Translations under genes and position numbers: made by a program
Shown here: piece by piece, positions 25,163 through 36,800 of the stretch
Layout: every line of letters begins with the position of its first letter
How positions within the stretch are numbered: the stretch's first letter is position 1
Notes under the pieces: generated by a model
The model's input: the letters and a program-made list of their open reading frames with translations, nothing else
Databases searched by the model: none
What the model was told of the DNA's origin: nothing
Origin: Mesaphorura yosii
Lineage: Eukaryota; Arthropoda; Collembola; Poduromorpha; Tullbergiidae
Assembly: GCA_009869945.1 (NCBI GenBank)
Contig: WIXG01000098.1
Coordinates: 62,001-126,000, forward strand
Length of the DNA stretch: 64,000 nt
Reading direction: 5' to 3'

Positions 25163-27587
25163 CGATTGTAGATTGCTCCTAGTCTTCCTTCCACTCGTGC
25201 AGCTGAAAACTTGCCATCATACTACTTACTACTTTAACTGAACAAAAATTACGGCTGAATCGTGTCAAGTTAACAGTGTGTAGATGTTAATTGTAGTTGA
25301 AAGGAACTGGAAGTTTTCTAGGCACACAAGAGGAGAAAGCACGCCGTTGGAAGTCAAGTCGAAATAATTATGGTATTCACGATGGCTCGATTTCCAGATT
25401 AAATCTATTTTCTGCTTTTCTGATTTTTTGTCTCAACCAATCAGAGCGCGAGTTTCAGGAACTACAAAATCCAAAAACAGAAAAATGTCTGGACACGATT
25501 TTATCTGAAAAATCAGCTTTGTGAAAGCCTCTCCTCGCAAAGTAGTCATAAAACTAAAACCAAATGCATCCAAGCAAAGGGCAAATCTGGAGCTGGCATC
25601 TTAAACTGAGGCACCATTTCCGCTTCACTCAAGTCTATATAGTGCAACCGCTAACTGTGGTGTGAATGGTAATTCCTTTTTTGTACGGATTGGCAGTTCT
25701 TAGACTATTTAACTGAAATTAGTGTGTCAATAGGTTCACTACTCTCATTTGTTGAATTCTTTTTCACTCGTAATCGTCTAAAACGATTTCTGCAACCTTC
25801 TGAAATGGTCTAATCGGCGTATGTAAACGTAAAAAATCTTAGCCATAAATTGATAAATCTGATGATGCAAGAAAACGGTGCGCTCACATGGCGCTACAAA
25901 AATCAGGAAATCTAAACACCTCAAAATCGTAAAAGCAAAAGAATCGTGAATACCATAAGGAGCGCATTGCAAGAGAGCTACGAATCTCCGGAGAACACGC
26001 TTTAAACGCAGCCGCAAGGACTCGCGGGATGAATCATCGCGTGTAACCGTTGAGTTCCTTTTCCCATGCCTCAAGATTTGGCCAAGACCAAGGACTACAG
26101 TTACTCAATTACTCGACTGAAACGGCACAGGTCTCGGTTTTTGAGCCTTGAACCTGGCTAAGCTATGGCAAATCAAGGCCAAGGCACGGCCTCTCACCTG
26201 GCTAGCATCGCACAACTGGTGAATCGAGGCAGTAGTCAAAGGTTTTCGCAGATATGCTTAATATATGCAACATAAGCAATAGCCTTAGCCATGTCCAATT
26301 TCCGGATTTATGAGGTGAATGAATTGTAGTCATGGCTTTAAGTGCTCTCTACCCTGTAACTGATATGCCTTGGATTGCTCCAGAGTGTCTTCTGGAGGCC
26401 TTATTTCGTTGCGAGTGACGGGCGGTACGGTACCAAACGGCCCGCAGTGGATGGAACTTGAGCTTATTTGCGATTCTTTCTTTTTACTGATTTCGGGCGT
26501 TGAAGAGACAATCAGCACAGCACTCATATCCGTCATGGCCCTTCGATGAAAAAATTTATGACAGCAATTAAAAGTTCATTGACGCATTGACGGGTGACAG
26601 GTGACGACTGACACCAGTCCGAGAGCATTTGGCATCATCGACGTCGACGGGCCTCCAACGGTTCAAGTTTGTGGAAGGGTTGAGGCTGTACGGACTTTCC
26701 TTGTAGCTTGTGTCCGTTTTTCAACTGTTGATCGCATTTCATACAAACTAAGCGGCAATTGAGTCCATTGGGATGAGCTCAATGAGAAAGGTTGTGGCTT
26801 GGCCGTGCAACAGAAACACAAAAAGTGCTTATGCAAGACCAGCAGGAACTCATGTGCAGCATACACGGAATGGACAAACCAGAGGGCTGTTACTGTTTCA
26901 TAAAGAAGATGAGATATTTCGTTTTGTCCGTTAATTTTCTCCATCCCAACCCCGGAGACTGAATCTATACAGAGGGGATGGTGACAAACAACAACATTGA
27001 ACATTCACTTCAGTCCAGTGTCAGTTTAACTCAACATAAGCAACCAGACTAGAAGACTGAATATTGCACTGCCATTAAGTAATTAAATTAGTGTTCAGCC
27101 AGCCAAACTTGTCTTCCTTTTCAGATCAAATGCTAATCATAAACTTGTTCAATTATTTGACAGTAATTGTGTTCATTTAGTTCTATTTGCTGCTGTCAAG
27201 GAGGCCTCGTTCACACCAACGTTAAAAGTGGCAAGTGCACCTTCTAGTATGTTTCATTGACTTGACATGGAATTACTTAATTGAGATCTTCGTCGCAGTA
27301 AAGTCATTAACATGGGCAGGGAAACATTTGGAACATTGTGGTTTGTTTGAATATAATACGAGCCACTCCAGCCAGTGTTCAGTTACGTGCCTTACTGCAG
27401 AAGAAAATGGCAAAATACGGTGGAAGGAGCAAATTCAAACCAGGATTGGAACTTAAGTACTTAAATTGATTCAAGCATTTCAAGAAACTCTAACTATTAG
27501 TTCTGACAGCAAAAACAATTGCTCAATCAAAAGTGCTCAATGTACATAGTGCCTGTATCCTGAAAGTCTGATATAAACACTTCCACC
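25163..27587. other. Intergenic, divergent Su(var)3-9 / kinesin-8
   Basis: Shared upstream region of two divergent genes, with no supportable coding exon. It contains a CCAAT box (25437-25441, in AACCAATCAG) about 275 nt upstream of the Su(var)3-9 start. It also contains an imperfect inverted repeat with arms near 25369 and 25958 (separate entry). Confidence 0.45.
25369..25962. repeat. Imperfect inverted repeat, possible MITE/foldback relic
   Basis: TTATGGTATTCACGAT near 25369-25384 recurs in reverse complement near 25944-25959. Further inward the arms share patchy similarity (CTGATTTTT[T]GT, then GAGCGC). The spacing is about 590 bp end to end. No clear target-site duplication was found by eye. 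Confidence 0.35.
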
Positions 27588-30500
27588 ATGTTTTCCGGAA
27601 AACCGGGACGAGATAAGGGCTCCCCACGAAGTAAATCCAACACTCGGACGAAAAAAAAAGTAATCACAACGAGAAGATACTCAATCTCGAGGGGGAAGGC
27701 GACACCGTCTAGATCGAGACCAACTAGTTACGCAGTTGCACCACGATATGGAGTACCACCGATGACTAACAATGAAATTGATACCACCACACAAAGAGGA
27801 AATATTAAAGTCGTAGTCCGTGTCCGACCTCCAAACCACAGAGAAACTGGACCCGCTAGAAGGTAACTTGGGCACTCTTTGGACTGGCTATGTTCAAGAC
27901 AGCGTAAGCGGTGTTAAGATTTTCCTGTTAATGGTTCCTTTTTTATTCCAAACAGTATTGTGGTTCAAGCGGTGGACTCCCACATTGTAGTTTTCGATCC
28001 TGTCGAGGACAATAATGAGTTTTATTTTCACGGGGTGAAGCAGCAAAGTAAGCCTCCCAATTACACAACGAATCATTTGCTGGCAACTAGCCTTAACTTA
28101 TTCTAATCAATTTTCTGCAAATACAGATCATGACTATCAAAAAAGAAGAAATAGGGATAAGAAATTCGTGTTCGACACAGTATACGATCCCTCGAGCACA
28201 AACGAAGAGATATTTAACGAGACCATAAATCCAACAATTGACACTATTATCAATGGGTTCAATTGTTCAGGTATTGACAGTTTTTCAATGATGGGTTGAC
28301 TTACGGTCAGTGTTGTTCAAATTGGAACAGTAACTTAAAATGAACTCTGTGTTTGCAGTCTTCGCATATGGTGCCACTGGCTCAGGCAAGACCCATACTA
28401 TGGTGGGAAATACAGAAACGGAATATGGGCTTACCTACTTAACCGTTATGGAACTCTACCGAAGACTGCACGAATTAAATCAGGAATATGAATCAGACAT
28501 AATGATTTCTTATTTGGAAGTATATAATGAACAAGTCAAAGATTTGCTGGACGACGCCGAAAATGTCATAAATATTCTGGAAACACAGCATGGCGTCATA
28601 ATTCCAAAGCTTTCTACGCACAAACCACAGGACGCCGATCACATTTTGCGTCTACTCAAACATGGCAATAGTCGAAGATCTCAGCACCCAACTGATCAAA
28701 ACCACGAATCATCTCGATCGCACGCTGTATTCCAGGTAATCATGAAAACTATTCAGCAATTATGGTTTTATTGACTTTACTTCTTAATGATTCTCCTATT
28801 TATGTTATTTTGCCTAGGTCTGTATTACACTGCGAGGAAGATACACAGGGCTTACCAATTCGTACAGAGCCGCGAAGCTAGTTATGGTCGATTTGGCCGG
28901 ATCAGAGCGTGGAGCAGCAACAGGATTTCAAGGGGCCCGCTTCCGCGAAGGAGCCAGTATCAATAAGTCATTACTAGCTTTGGGTTAGCTATCCTACTAG
29001 ACGCCATGTTGATAAACTGAAATTACTCACTTCATTGACTAATATTGTTACATGTTTAACAGGGAATTGCATTAACGCTTTAGCGGAGGGAAAAAAACAC
29101 ATTCCGTATCGAGACTCGAAGCTGACAAGAATATTAAAGGACGCTCTCGGTGGAAATTGCAAGACCGTGATGATCGCAAACGTCTCACCTTCTGATCTTG
29201 CGTACGAGGATTCGTTTAACACACTAAAATACGCAGATAGAGCAAAAAGAATCAAATTTAACGTAAGAAGAGTAATGCTATTAGTTTCACTCGCCTTACC
29301 AATAACTAACTTTGAGAAATGGATGTTTTTTGTAGGTGAAGAAAAATGTGCTATCGTACAGTGCTCGAGCAGCCCAGTATGCAAAGGTTGTGTCGGAAAT
29401 GGCGAGCCAGATCGAGTATATGAAAGGCGTCATATTGGAATACGAAAAAAGTTCGAAAATTGCCAAGTCGGATGCTTCGACTGACATGGCTGATGTGAGT
29501 GAACAGAAATTATGTAATATTCTCTTTACTCATGTCGGAGTAAATGCAATCTAAAATTTTCATGTTTCAGTTTCAAACTTCTGAGAAGATTAGTGTTACA
29601 CCGGTGTCGTCTCCGACCATTCAATATGATAAGACAATCGTTCTTGCAAAAGAAAATGGCACGTTTGGGGGATCGTATGCTGACAGTTTCAGCAATAATT
29701 ATTCCAAACCAACGTACCTGTTTCAGCAAAGCTTGCTCCCTTCGAGTAACGCCTCCTTGACTTACTCGGCTGCGAACGTGATGAAGCTTGAGTCATACAA
29801 GGACTTCTCTCAGCTACTTGATCAGAAGGTTGACCTGAAGTCTCGCTCGAACGATCTCTTGGCCAGACTTCGCGATGTGGACTGCAAGGTTAAGCAAAAG
29901 GAACTTAGAATAAATGGAGCAAAAAGTCTAGCAACAAAGGAAGGCTTCGTGATAAAGGTATTTGACTGAGAGAACACTTAATCACTTGCTGATCATTATT
30001 GCACCATAATGGATCTATTTAAATTAATTAAAATAGGGTATGGAACGAATGAACAAGCAACATCATTTATATCTGTCCAAGAAGGATGAGTACGCGATGA
30101 AGCTTCGTGGAGTGCAAGATGAACTCGTCGCTACGAAGCAAGACATCATGAATGCCGAACTGGCGTTTTGTGCCAATAAGGACGAGGGTGTTCTAATCAG
30201 CCGTCGTGAATTTCTACAATTTCAGAAGCTGAAAGTAAGTTAGTTTGTATACGATAGAAGCATAATTTTGTCGAGCCATAGGCTTAACACCTCAACTTCC
30301 GTACTGACTCCAGGCAGAGAAATCTATTCAATTCAACCACCAGTCACTAGCACAGGCGACCTTTAACTCCATGTTCGAAGAATTAATCAAGTCGGAAGCA
30401 CTCCTGCACAGAAGTATTACACTTCTGAAGCCTCGTCACCTGCTGATGAAACATATAGGACATGCTACCATTGAAAACGAACAAGAGTATGCGGTAAGTC

Positions 30501-30966
30501 GTTTTTCCTTCATTGTAATAGTGAGTCGTACATCGCAAGATCGTCAAGATGTCGGGATTACTACCTCAAGATTTCCAGTGCGAAGGTGTTGGTTCTGGTC
30601 CATGTTTTCATTTCCATGACTAGACCTTCACTTTTGTACTGTGTCATCTTGTATTCTTCTTATCAGTTCCGGTTCATGAAGGCGGCGCAAAATGGGCACA
30701 ATTACAATACTTTCTCCCCGTCTGACATCAATATTCAATTTTTTAATTCGAGTTTGTATTTCATTGTATTGTTGTCTCTACAGGATCTCATGGCGGATTT
30801 CTTCTGTTCTCGTATACACTTTGCCAATAACAATGAAAGTACTCCTGCACTCTCCCCATACTGTGACAATATAAACCACACGGCAAGTCCAACGATGGCA
30901 ACCCCAGAATTTGCTCAGCATGAAGACGAATCTGACGTTACATCATCGACGGACAAACGTCGCTGA
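27588..30966 (+). CDS. Kinesin-8 motor protein (KIF18/Klp67A type)
   Basis: Plus-end-directed, microtubule-destabilising mitotic kinesin of the kinesin-8 family, which controls spindle length and chromosome alignment. Exons: 27588-27862, 27956-28047, 28127-28270, 28359-28735, 28818-28983, 29063-29262, 29336-29494, 29571-29957, 30037-30234, 30314-30493, 30784-30966; 786 aa. The motor core runs from about residue 73 ([10 protein letters not shown]) to about 415. The P-loop GATGSGKT is near 175, switch I is NHESSRSH and switch II DLAGSE; the family-typical [16 protein letters not shown] and LLALG/INALA are present. A coiled-coil tail follows. Odd point: about 70 Lys/Arg/Ser-rich residues precede the motor, whereas family members usually begin almost directly with it. 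The start context (CCACCATG) is good. Confidence 0.92.
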
Positions 30967-31050
30967 AACTGAAACTAGCGTGGCTCCTTAACGTAGCTTA
31001 ACATCGCATCATTAAGCTGATTCCTACGGATTACAGTGTACAACGGTACC

Positions 31051-31056
31051 AATAAA
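31051..31056 (+). terminator. Poly(A) signal, kinesin-8
   Basis: AATAAA 85 nt after the stop codon. Confidence 0.6.
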
Positions 31057-31559
31057 TGTTAAATTTGAAATTGTGCTTTGTATATTACATTGCTCTATTT
31101 TTGTACTTTTATACACGTTGTACAGAATGTAAAAATTATTCGCACTCGCACTTTACGTACTTGTGTTCAGAAGAGGAAATAAAAATTAATTGTGCTAATA
31201 GATTGTTGGTTTGGGCAATCTGGGTCAAGTTGAGTTGGTCGTGGCTTTCTTGACATTCGTTTTGAATTTTAAATTAAACGTTCAGCAGCTTTCAACGTAA
31301 GTGACTCGCAATAATTATTCCGAGGCATACTATTCTTTACGTTTTTGAGTTATTTCTGTTTTTTGTTGTTCGTATCAGTCGCAATCGTAGCGTTGTGTCA
31401 TTAACTTTACTAAATTGGCAATCTTACGCTCTGGAATCGTAGCTTGTAAGTGGCATTAGAACAACTCAGGCGTAAAGCTGAAGGAACAAATCAAGAAGAT
31501 TAAGAACATTGACCATAGCCCAAGAAACTCACCTTTAAAAATCACAACTTGAATCAGCT

Positions 31560-31862
31560 CAAGAGTGAGCAATTTGTCAGTCTGTGCCAGTAGTTGTCTA
31601 TCAATTGGCTCCAATCATGAGGACCCAATCGACCATTGCTAAGTGGCTGAGTTGTGACTTCAGTTGGTCAAGGCTGTTGGATCTCTCGAAAGAGTAAATG
31701 GGACGCGAAATCGCCTATGTTCATTCAGGTCGGTTGAACTCTGGTCGATAAGCTGACCTCACTGCATCTGCATTCAATTCTCCAGATCCTGCCTCCTCGC
31801 CCTGATGGGAACGAGCCTTCGACGACTCGCATGCCCTCGACCGTCTAGGGCAACACCCCTAA
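31560..31862 (-). mobile_element. SINE-like element, copy A
   Basis: Read on the minus strand, the block 31793-31629 matches copy C at 61.3 kb, including two exact stretches: 18 nt at 31741-31758 (61346-61363) and 14 nt at 31700-31713 (61391-61404). Upstream of that body (31860-31800, minus) lies a tRNA-like segment (GCCCTAGACGGTCGAGGGC... then GGCTCGTTCCC) resembling degenerate A and B boxes, as in a tRNA-derived SINE head. The tail side continues to about 31560, where it still resembles copy B. Confidence 0.6.
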
Positions 31863-32002
31863 AGCAACTCCTCCAGTTCGTCAGCTCAAAAAATAGAAAC
31901 ATGAATAATGACCCGAGACCACGAGCCAACATAAAATGGCTACCACGTCCTGCTACATCATCTAATCGTAACACCAACCCCCCACCTCCAACTAATAAAA
32001 AA

Positions 32003-32140
32003 TGCGAACAACAGATCCCGCAGCTCGCTTGCTCCCTCTGAAGATCCAACAACTTCAACCATCTGAAGCCACAAGTCAGCCACTTATCAATGGTCGACTG
32101 CATCCTGCCTTGGACCAATTGTCTTACAAACTCGAATCAC
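32003..32140 (+). mobile_element. SINE-like element, copy B (3' part only)
   Basis: Matches the distal part of copies A and C, for example CTCTGAAGATCCAACAAC and GTCAGCCACTTATCAATGG. It is inverted relative to copy A about 400 bp away, so the pair mimics terminal inverted repeats. The head is missing or unrecognisable. Confidence 0.55.
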
Positions 32141-32321
32141 TGTCCGGCCCGCTGTCATCAGTTATCCAACCATCCTCATGTCAGTCATGGACGCTGAAGA
32201 TTCATAACCAGAAGTGTCAACCTCCGCTGTATGATCTTTCTCGTGGTTGTTTCTTCTGCTTGTCTTTCCCGAGGGCGAGATTTCGTTCTTGACTTTTCTT
32301 TTACTTCACTTCTAGGAAACT

Positions 32322-32690
32322 TCAGAAATTCATCCAGTTACGGTCTATTCCGCCCAAGCGGATGGTTGGGAAACAGAACATTTTTTTCGGACCACGTGAA
32401 CTGAAGTACTGAAGAAGACGCTCTCGAATGACTTCATGAAACTTTTCATTCTCATCGTACAAATCACGATAGTTGTCGTTTGAGACCGCAATCGCCTTTT
32501 TAACTGCGGGGTACTGCAAAATGAAGCGGTCGTCGTGCGCGGTGATTCGTTTCCCATTCACGAGACGGCTTGGCGTGAAGAGGAGAATCTATCGTGCATC
32601 CAAATCATTTGCAATCTTGCGCGTGCTGACAGCGCGATACAAACACCTTGACGTCGTAAAGGCTGGAAGTAATCGACGTAACTGTTGATG
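32322..32690 (-). pseudogene. Degraded coding segment of unknown origin
   Basis: On the minus strand an open frame of about 85 codons runs from near 32576 to a stop at 32322, with protein-like composition (for example AHDDRFILQYPAVKK and NDNYRDLYDENEKF). It has no upstream Met in frame. It is preceded at about 32580 by an in-frame TAG, upstream of which the same frame again reads plausibly (STRKIANDLDAR). Neighbouring frames are also suggestive upstream, as expected after indels. I do not recognise the protein. It could also be a last exon of an unseen gene, with the TAG as part of a splice acceptor. Confidence 0.3.
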
Positions 32691-33197
32691 TTAATCCAGA
32701 CAAGGGTCGTCAATGTCATGTCAGGTGGGTTTGCCGGATAGCAGAAGAATGAGCAGCGGGGCTAATGGTGAACTCACTGGAATTTGGAATGGATGGACGC
32801 CCTACCTGCAATGCATCGATTGATTCGGACTCTACTACTGTTTTTCTGAAATTGGCAAATTGGCAAATTGGTCGTCATTAGCATGTCACTCATCTTTGTC
32901 AAGCAAGGCAACAGAGGATTTAAATCATTTGACCTCCATTATTCTGTTCGCTCTCGCGTGCGAAAACAATGGAGTAGCAAAGCACTACTGAATTAATTCG
33001 CGTTTGTGAAATTGTTCGCATATTCCGAAGAGAACTTGGAGAACATACAGGTTGGTTACAGAATGCATGCAGTGGAATGTGGAGGCAGCGCCGTGTCGTG
33101 CGCAGTGTTCAGTTCGTTACATGCACGCCACGCAAGACGGAGCTGTCTACGAATTAAATGAGATTCTCAAGCGAGCGTCCTTTTCCTTTTACTTTAG

Positions 33198-33297
33198 GTG
33201 CTATAAACCGGAGGGATTTTTGAGCACCTCTCCAATGTATTCCGTGTACAAGGAACCCTGTCGGGAAATACTTCACGGCTTGGCTGAGTACCGATAA
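33198..33297 (+). other. Possible terminal exon of an unrecognised gene
   Basis: A strong pyrimidine-rich acceptor (CCTTTTCCTTTTACTTTAG, ending 33197) is followed by a short open frame (CYKPEGFLSTSPMYSVYKEP...) ending in TAA at 33295-33297. The stop overlaps AATAAA (33296-33301). No upstream exon with matching phase could be fixed, so this may be chance. Confidence 0.2.
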
Positions 33298-33806
33298 TAA
33301 AGTTGTGCGGAAAGGCAGAAGAAGAATACGACAAGCAGAAAATTGCATATGAATAATCAATGCTAAAACCAAACAAACAATTCAGCACTTCAGTTTGAGT
33401 GATTTCCGTGTTTTAATTTCAAGAACATTATCTTCTACGAGTTCTCCAGTTTTAGTGGCACCGCCTAGTGAAATGATGGATACTGTTGTTTGACGATACA
33501 GGCACTACTGCTGGTTACAAGACGGACGTTCGGGTACGGCTTTTGACACGAGGTAATTAAGAACCTTGTTACACTGAAAATGAATATTAATTCGTAGTTT
33601 TGATGCAGTGTTTTAGACAGTGATTGCAGAGGCTATTTTAATACCGCAGGATTTATCAGCACAGTTCTGGTACGTTGAACTCAGACAGTATTGAAACCTT
33701 TTCAAAACTGAACTAAACACGAAGTAGTTCTTTTCTTGGTTCCAGATGAAATAATATCTAACTAAAATCTGATTTACAACTCAATACCCCCGAGAATATA
33801 TCCAAC

Positions 33807-36800
33807 ATGGCCAGTACCAGAAGTACAAGAAGAGGCGGTGCGATTGCTACCACTACCAGTGCTGGCAACTCTGAAAGTGTCAGCATCTCGAACAACTCTA
33901 TTTCGTCGGGAACTGACGCCATTGCCTACCCACAAGGCTGCAAAGAGATCAACGACGAAATGCACGTTGACGAACTGATCAGAAGGTTGAAAGCCCTTGC
34001 GAGTAATTTCCAAAGTATGGGTCAGGAAGAAAACGCCTATGACGAGTACGTACCCCTGTGTCTACATTTGGCGGAAGACGGATTCCTAAATCATCCATCT
34101 AAGGACGTCAGACTGCTGGTTGCGTGCTGCATTGCGGACATCTTGAGAATTTACGCTCCAGAGGCCCCGTACAAGGACCCAGAACAAGTTAAAGTAAGGA
34201 AGTTAAAATTGCGTAAATATTTTGTAACAGTTATGTATTAAAACGGTGACATTCAAATAATGAACGGTTCGTAGGTGATTTTCAAATTTCTGATTGGGCA
34301 GCTGGAAGGGTTGAAAGATCCCAAAGATGCAGCTTTCAAGCGCTATTTTTACCTTCTTGAGAACTTGGCGTACGTCAAATCATTCAACATGTGCTTCGAA
34401 TTAGATGATGCGCAAGAAATATTCTGCAAACTGTTTGAATTAATTTTTCAAATTGTCAAGTAAGTCGAGCTTTTCTATGATTATGATGAAGTTGAAATGC
34501 TTTATTGCATTCGTGTCTTAGCCACGAGACATGCAGATAACCTTTGGAACATAAACCGGTATGACCGTTATCCGAAACGGTTACCACTTGTGCTTGTCCT
34601 TTCTGTTCCGAGTCATCAAGGAATCAAGGTATTTCGGTCATATGAACACTTCCTAATTTGGGTGTAATTTATAACGCAAATTCCTTCGTTTTCCTGCGAA
34701 CTGCACGAAAGTTGTTTCTCTCCATTACAAATAAAGTAGTATTTGTATATTATAACGCACATTTTCAAGGAATTGAAATTCAAAGACTTGCACAAGCTGT
34801 ATCAACTCTCTGCTAGTAAATTAATGCAAACCCTTGTAATGTTAACTGTTACTATGCTTAACGGTTTGTGGATAGAGGAGAAAAATGTCCACCTACACTT
34901 GCATCAATATCGGACCCTACAGTCAGGTCAGTTGAATAGTTGAAGTTAATTTTATGGGTTTGCATGTATTACTTGAATGAAACCGTGCAAATTCTGGAGC
35001 CGCTGAACATTTCGGAATGAATCCTCACTATTTCTTGCAGAAATGAGTTGCAGTTTCAAAAGTGATTCTTCCATTGACTGAGCGTTGAGTCCTAAAAATA
35101 ACCTAATGTTTTCTATTCTAGTGACGAACACTCGGGGAAAGTTAAATCTTTCATGTTGGACGTTCTTTGTCCATTGGTTTCTGAGTGTGATACCGTTTCA
35201 AACGAGCTATTGAATATTATACTGACGAACATCGTTGAGCCCATTAAAACATCCAAGAAGAATGCGTACAACCTGGCAAAGGACTTGATCATCAAGTGTT
35301 CGGAGACTTTGGAACCGTACATCCAAAATGTAAATCCCTACGCTTAATCGGTAAATTATTTATTTCCTAAAACGAAGTTGTTTTCTTTCCAGTTTTTCAA
35401 TCTCGTATTAATTTGCGGGAAGGAAGACAATGGCTTATTCATTTCTCAAAAAGTATACGATCTTATATACGAATTAAACCACATTTGCCCCTCGATTCTG
35501 CTCGCCGTAATCCCACAATTGGAATACAAGTTAAAGAGTACTGAAGAAAATGAAAGACTTGGCTCGGTTTCATTGTTGGCCCGAATGTTTTCTGAGAAAG
35601 AGTCAACATTAGCTGTTCATCACCAGCCGTTGTGGCAAGCCTTTCTTGGAAGGTAGAGTAATCTAATACTTTTGTTGATAATTGTAGCAGGTCGAGTTAA
35701 TTGACATCAAATATTTTTTTTAGATTCAACGACATTAATGTTTCAATTCGTATAAAGTGTGTGCAGTACTCGATGCACTTTCTGATTAATCATCCAGAAT
35801 TGCGTCAAGACATTGTGGAAACACTGAAAGGCAGACAGCACGACAGCGAGGAAAACGTCAGATTTGAAGTGGTGAAGGCTATCGTCGCCACCGCCAAGCA
35901 CGACTTCTCAGTGGTGTCGGAAAGTGAAGACTTGCTAAACTACGTCAAAGAGAGAATTTTGGATAAGAAGTTTAAGATTCGTCGAGAGGCTCTTCAGGGA
36001 CTGGCCTTTATTTACAAAACCCACCTCACCGCTTCGCATGTTCCGTCGGCGACACGTGAGGCGGTGACTTGGATGAAGGACAAAATTCTGCACGCTTACT
36101 ACATGTCATCCCTCGACGATCGTATTCTTGTAGAACGCCTGGTCAACACTTGCCTCGTTCCCTTTCAACTAGAAGCTCGTGAAAGAATGCTGAGACTCTT
36201 TTATCTTTATGGGACGATCGACGACAATGCATCCAAAGCATTCATTGAGATTCAAAAGAACCTCTTACTGTGAGTTTGCAAAAGTTTATTATAACTTGTG
36301 CATGATAATGTCTATTTCATCTATATTTTTATGTCACGCTCTCTCTACCGCAGTGTACGCCGACACGTTAACGAATTACTGCAGTTGATTAAGTCGCACG
36401 ACTCAAAGGGCGGGGAGTATGATCGCCAGATGAGCATCAAGATTTCAATTCTGACCAAATATTTACCTGATCCAGTTAAGGCTTTGGAATTTTTATACAA
36501 GTTTGTCGCGGACCTACGAGCTGACAAAAATCTTATGAAAATTATGGAAATAACTGTTAGTCCGATAACAGACTGCAAGACCTGTGCTGATAGTGTTGTA
36601 AGTTTTCAGGTACAAAACATTTGGAAGTAGTGTATTGTACTGAATTTGACTTTACAGATTTTGGTATTGAAAAAGTTGGGTGCCCCCGTTATGACTAATT
36701 TATATTACAATACGATCAAGATCCTTCTGGAAAGAATCTCTTCCGTTCTCATTGACAAGGAAGCTATTTCAGTAAGTCCATGTCGTTCTTGTGCATTTTG

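Noticed and set aside
31629-32097. A MITE with terminal inverted repeats of about 60 bp
   Set aside because: The 61.3 kb copy shows that each arm is part of an independently oriented SINE-like element; the inverted pairing is incidental.
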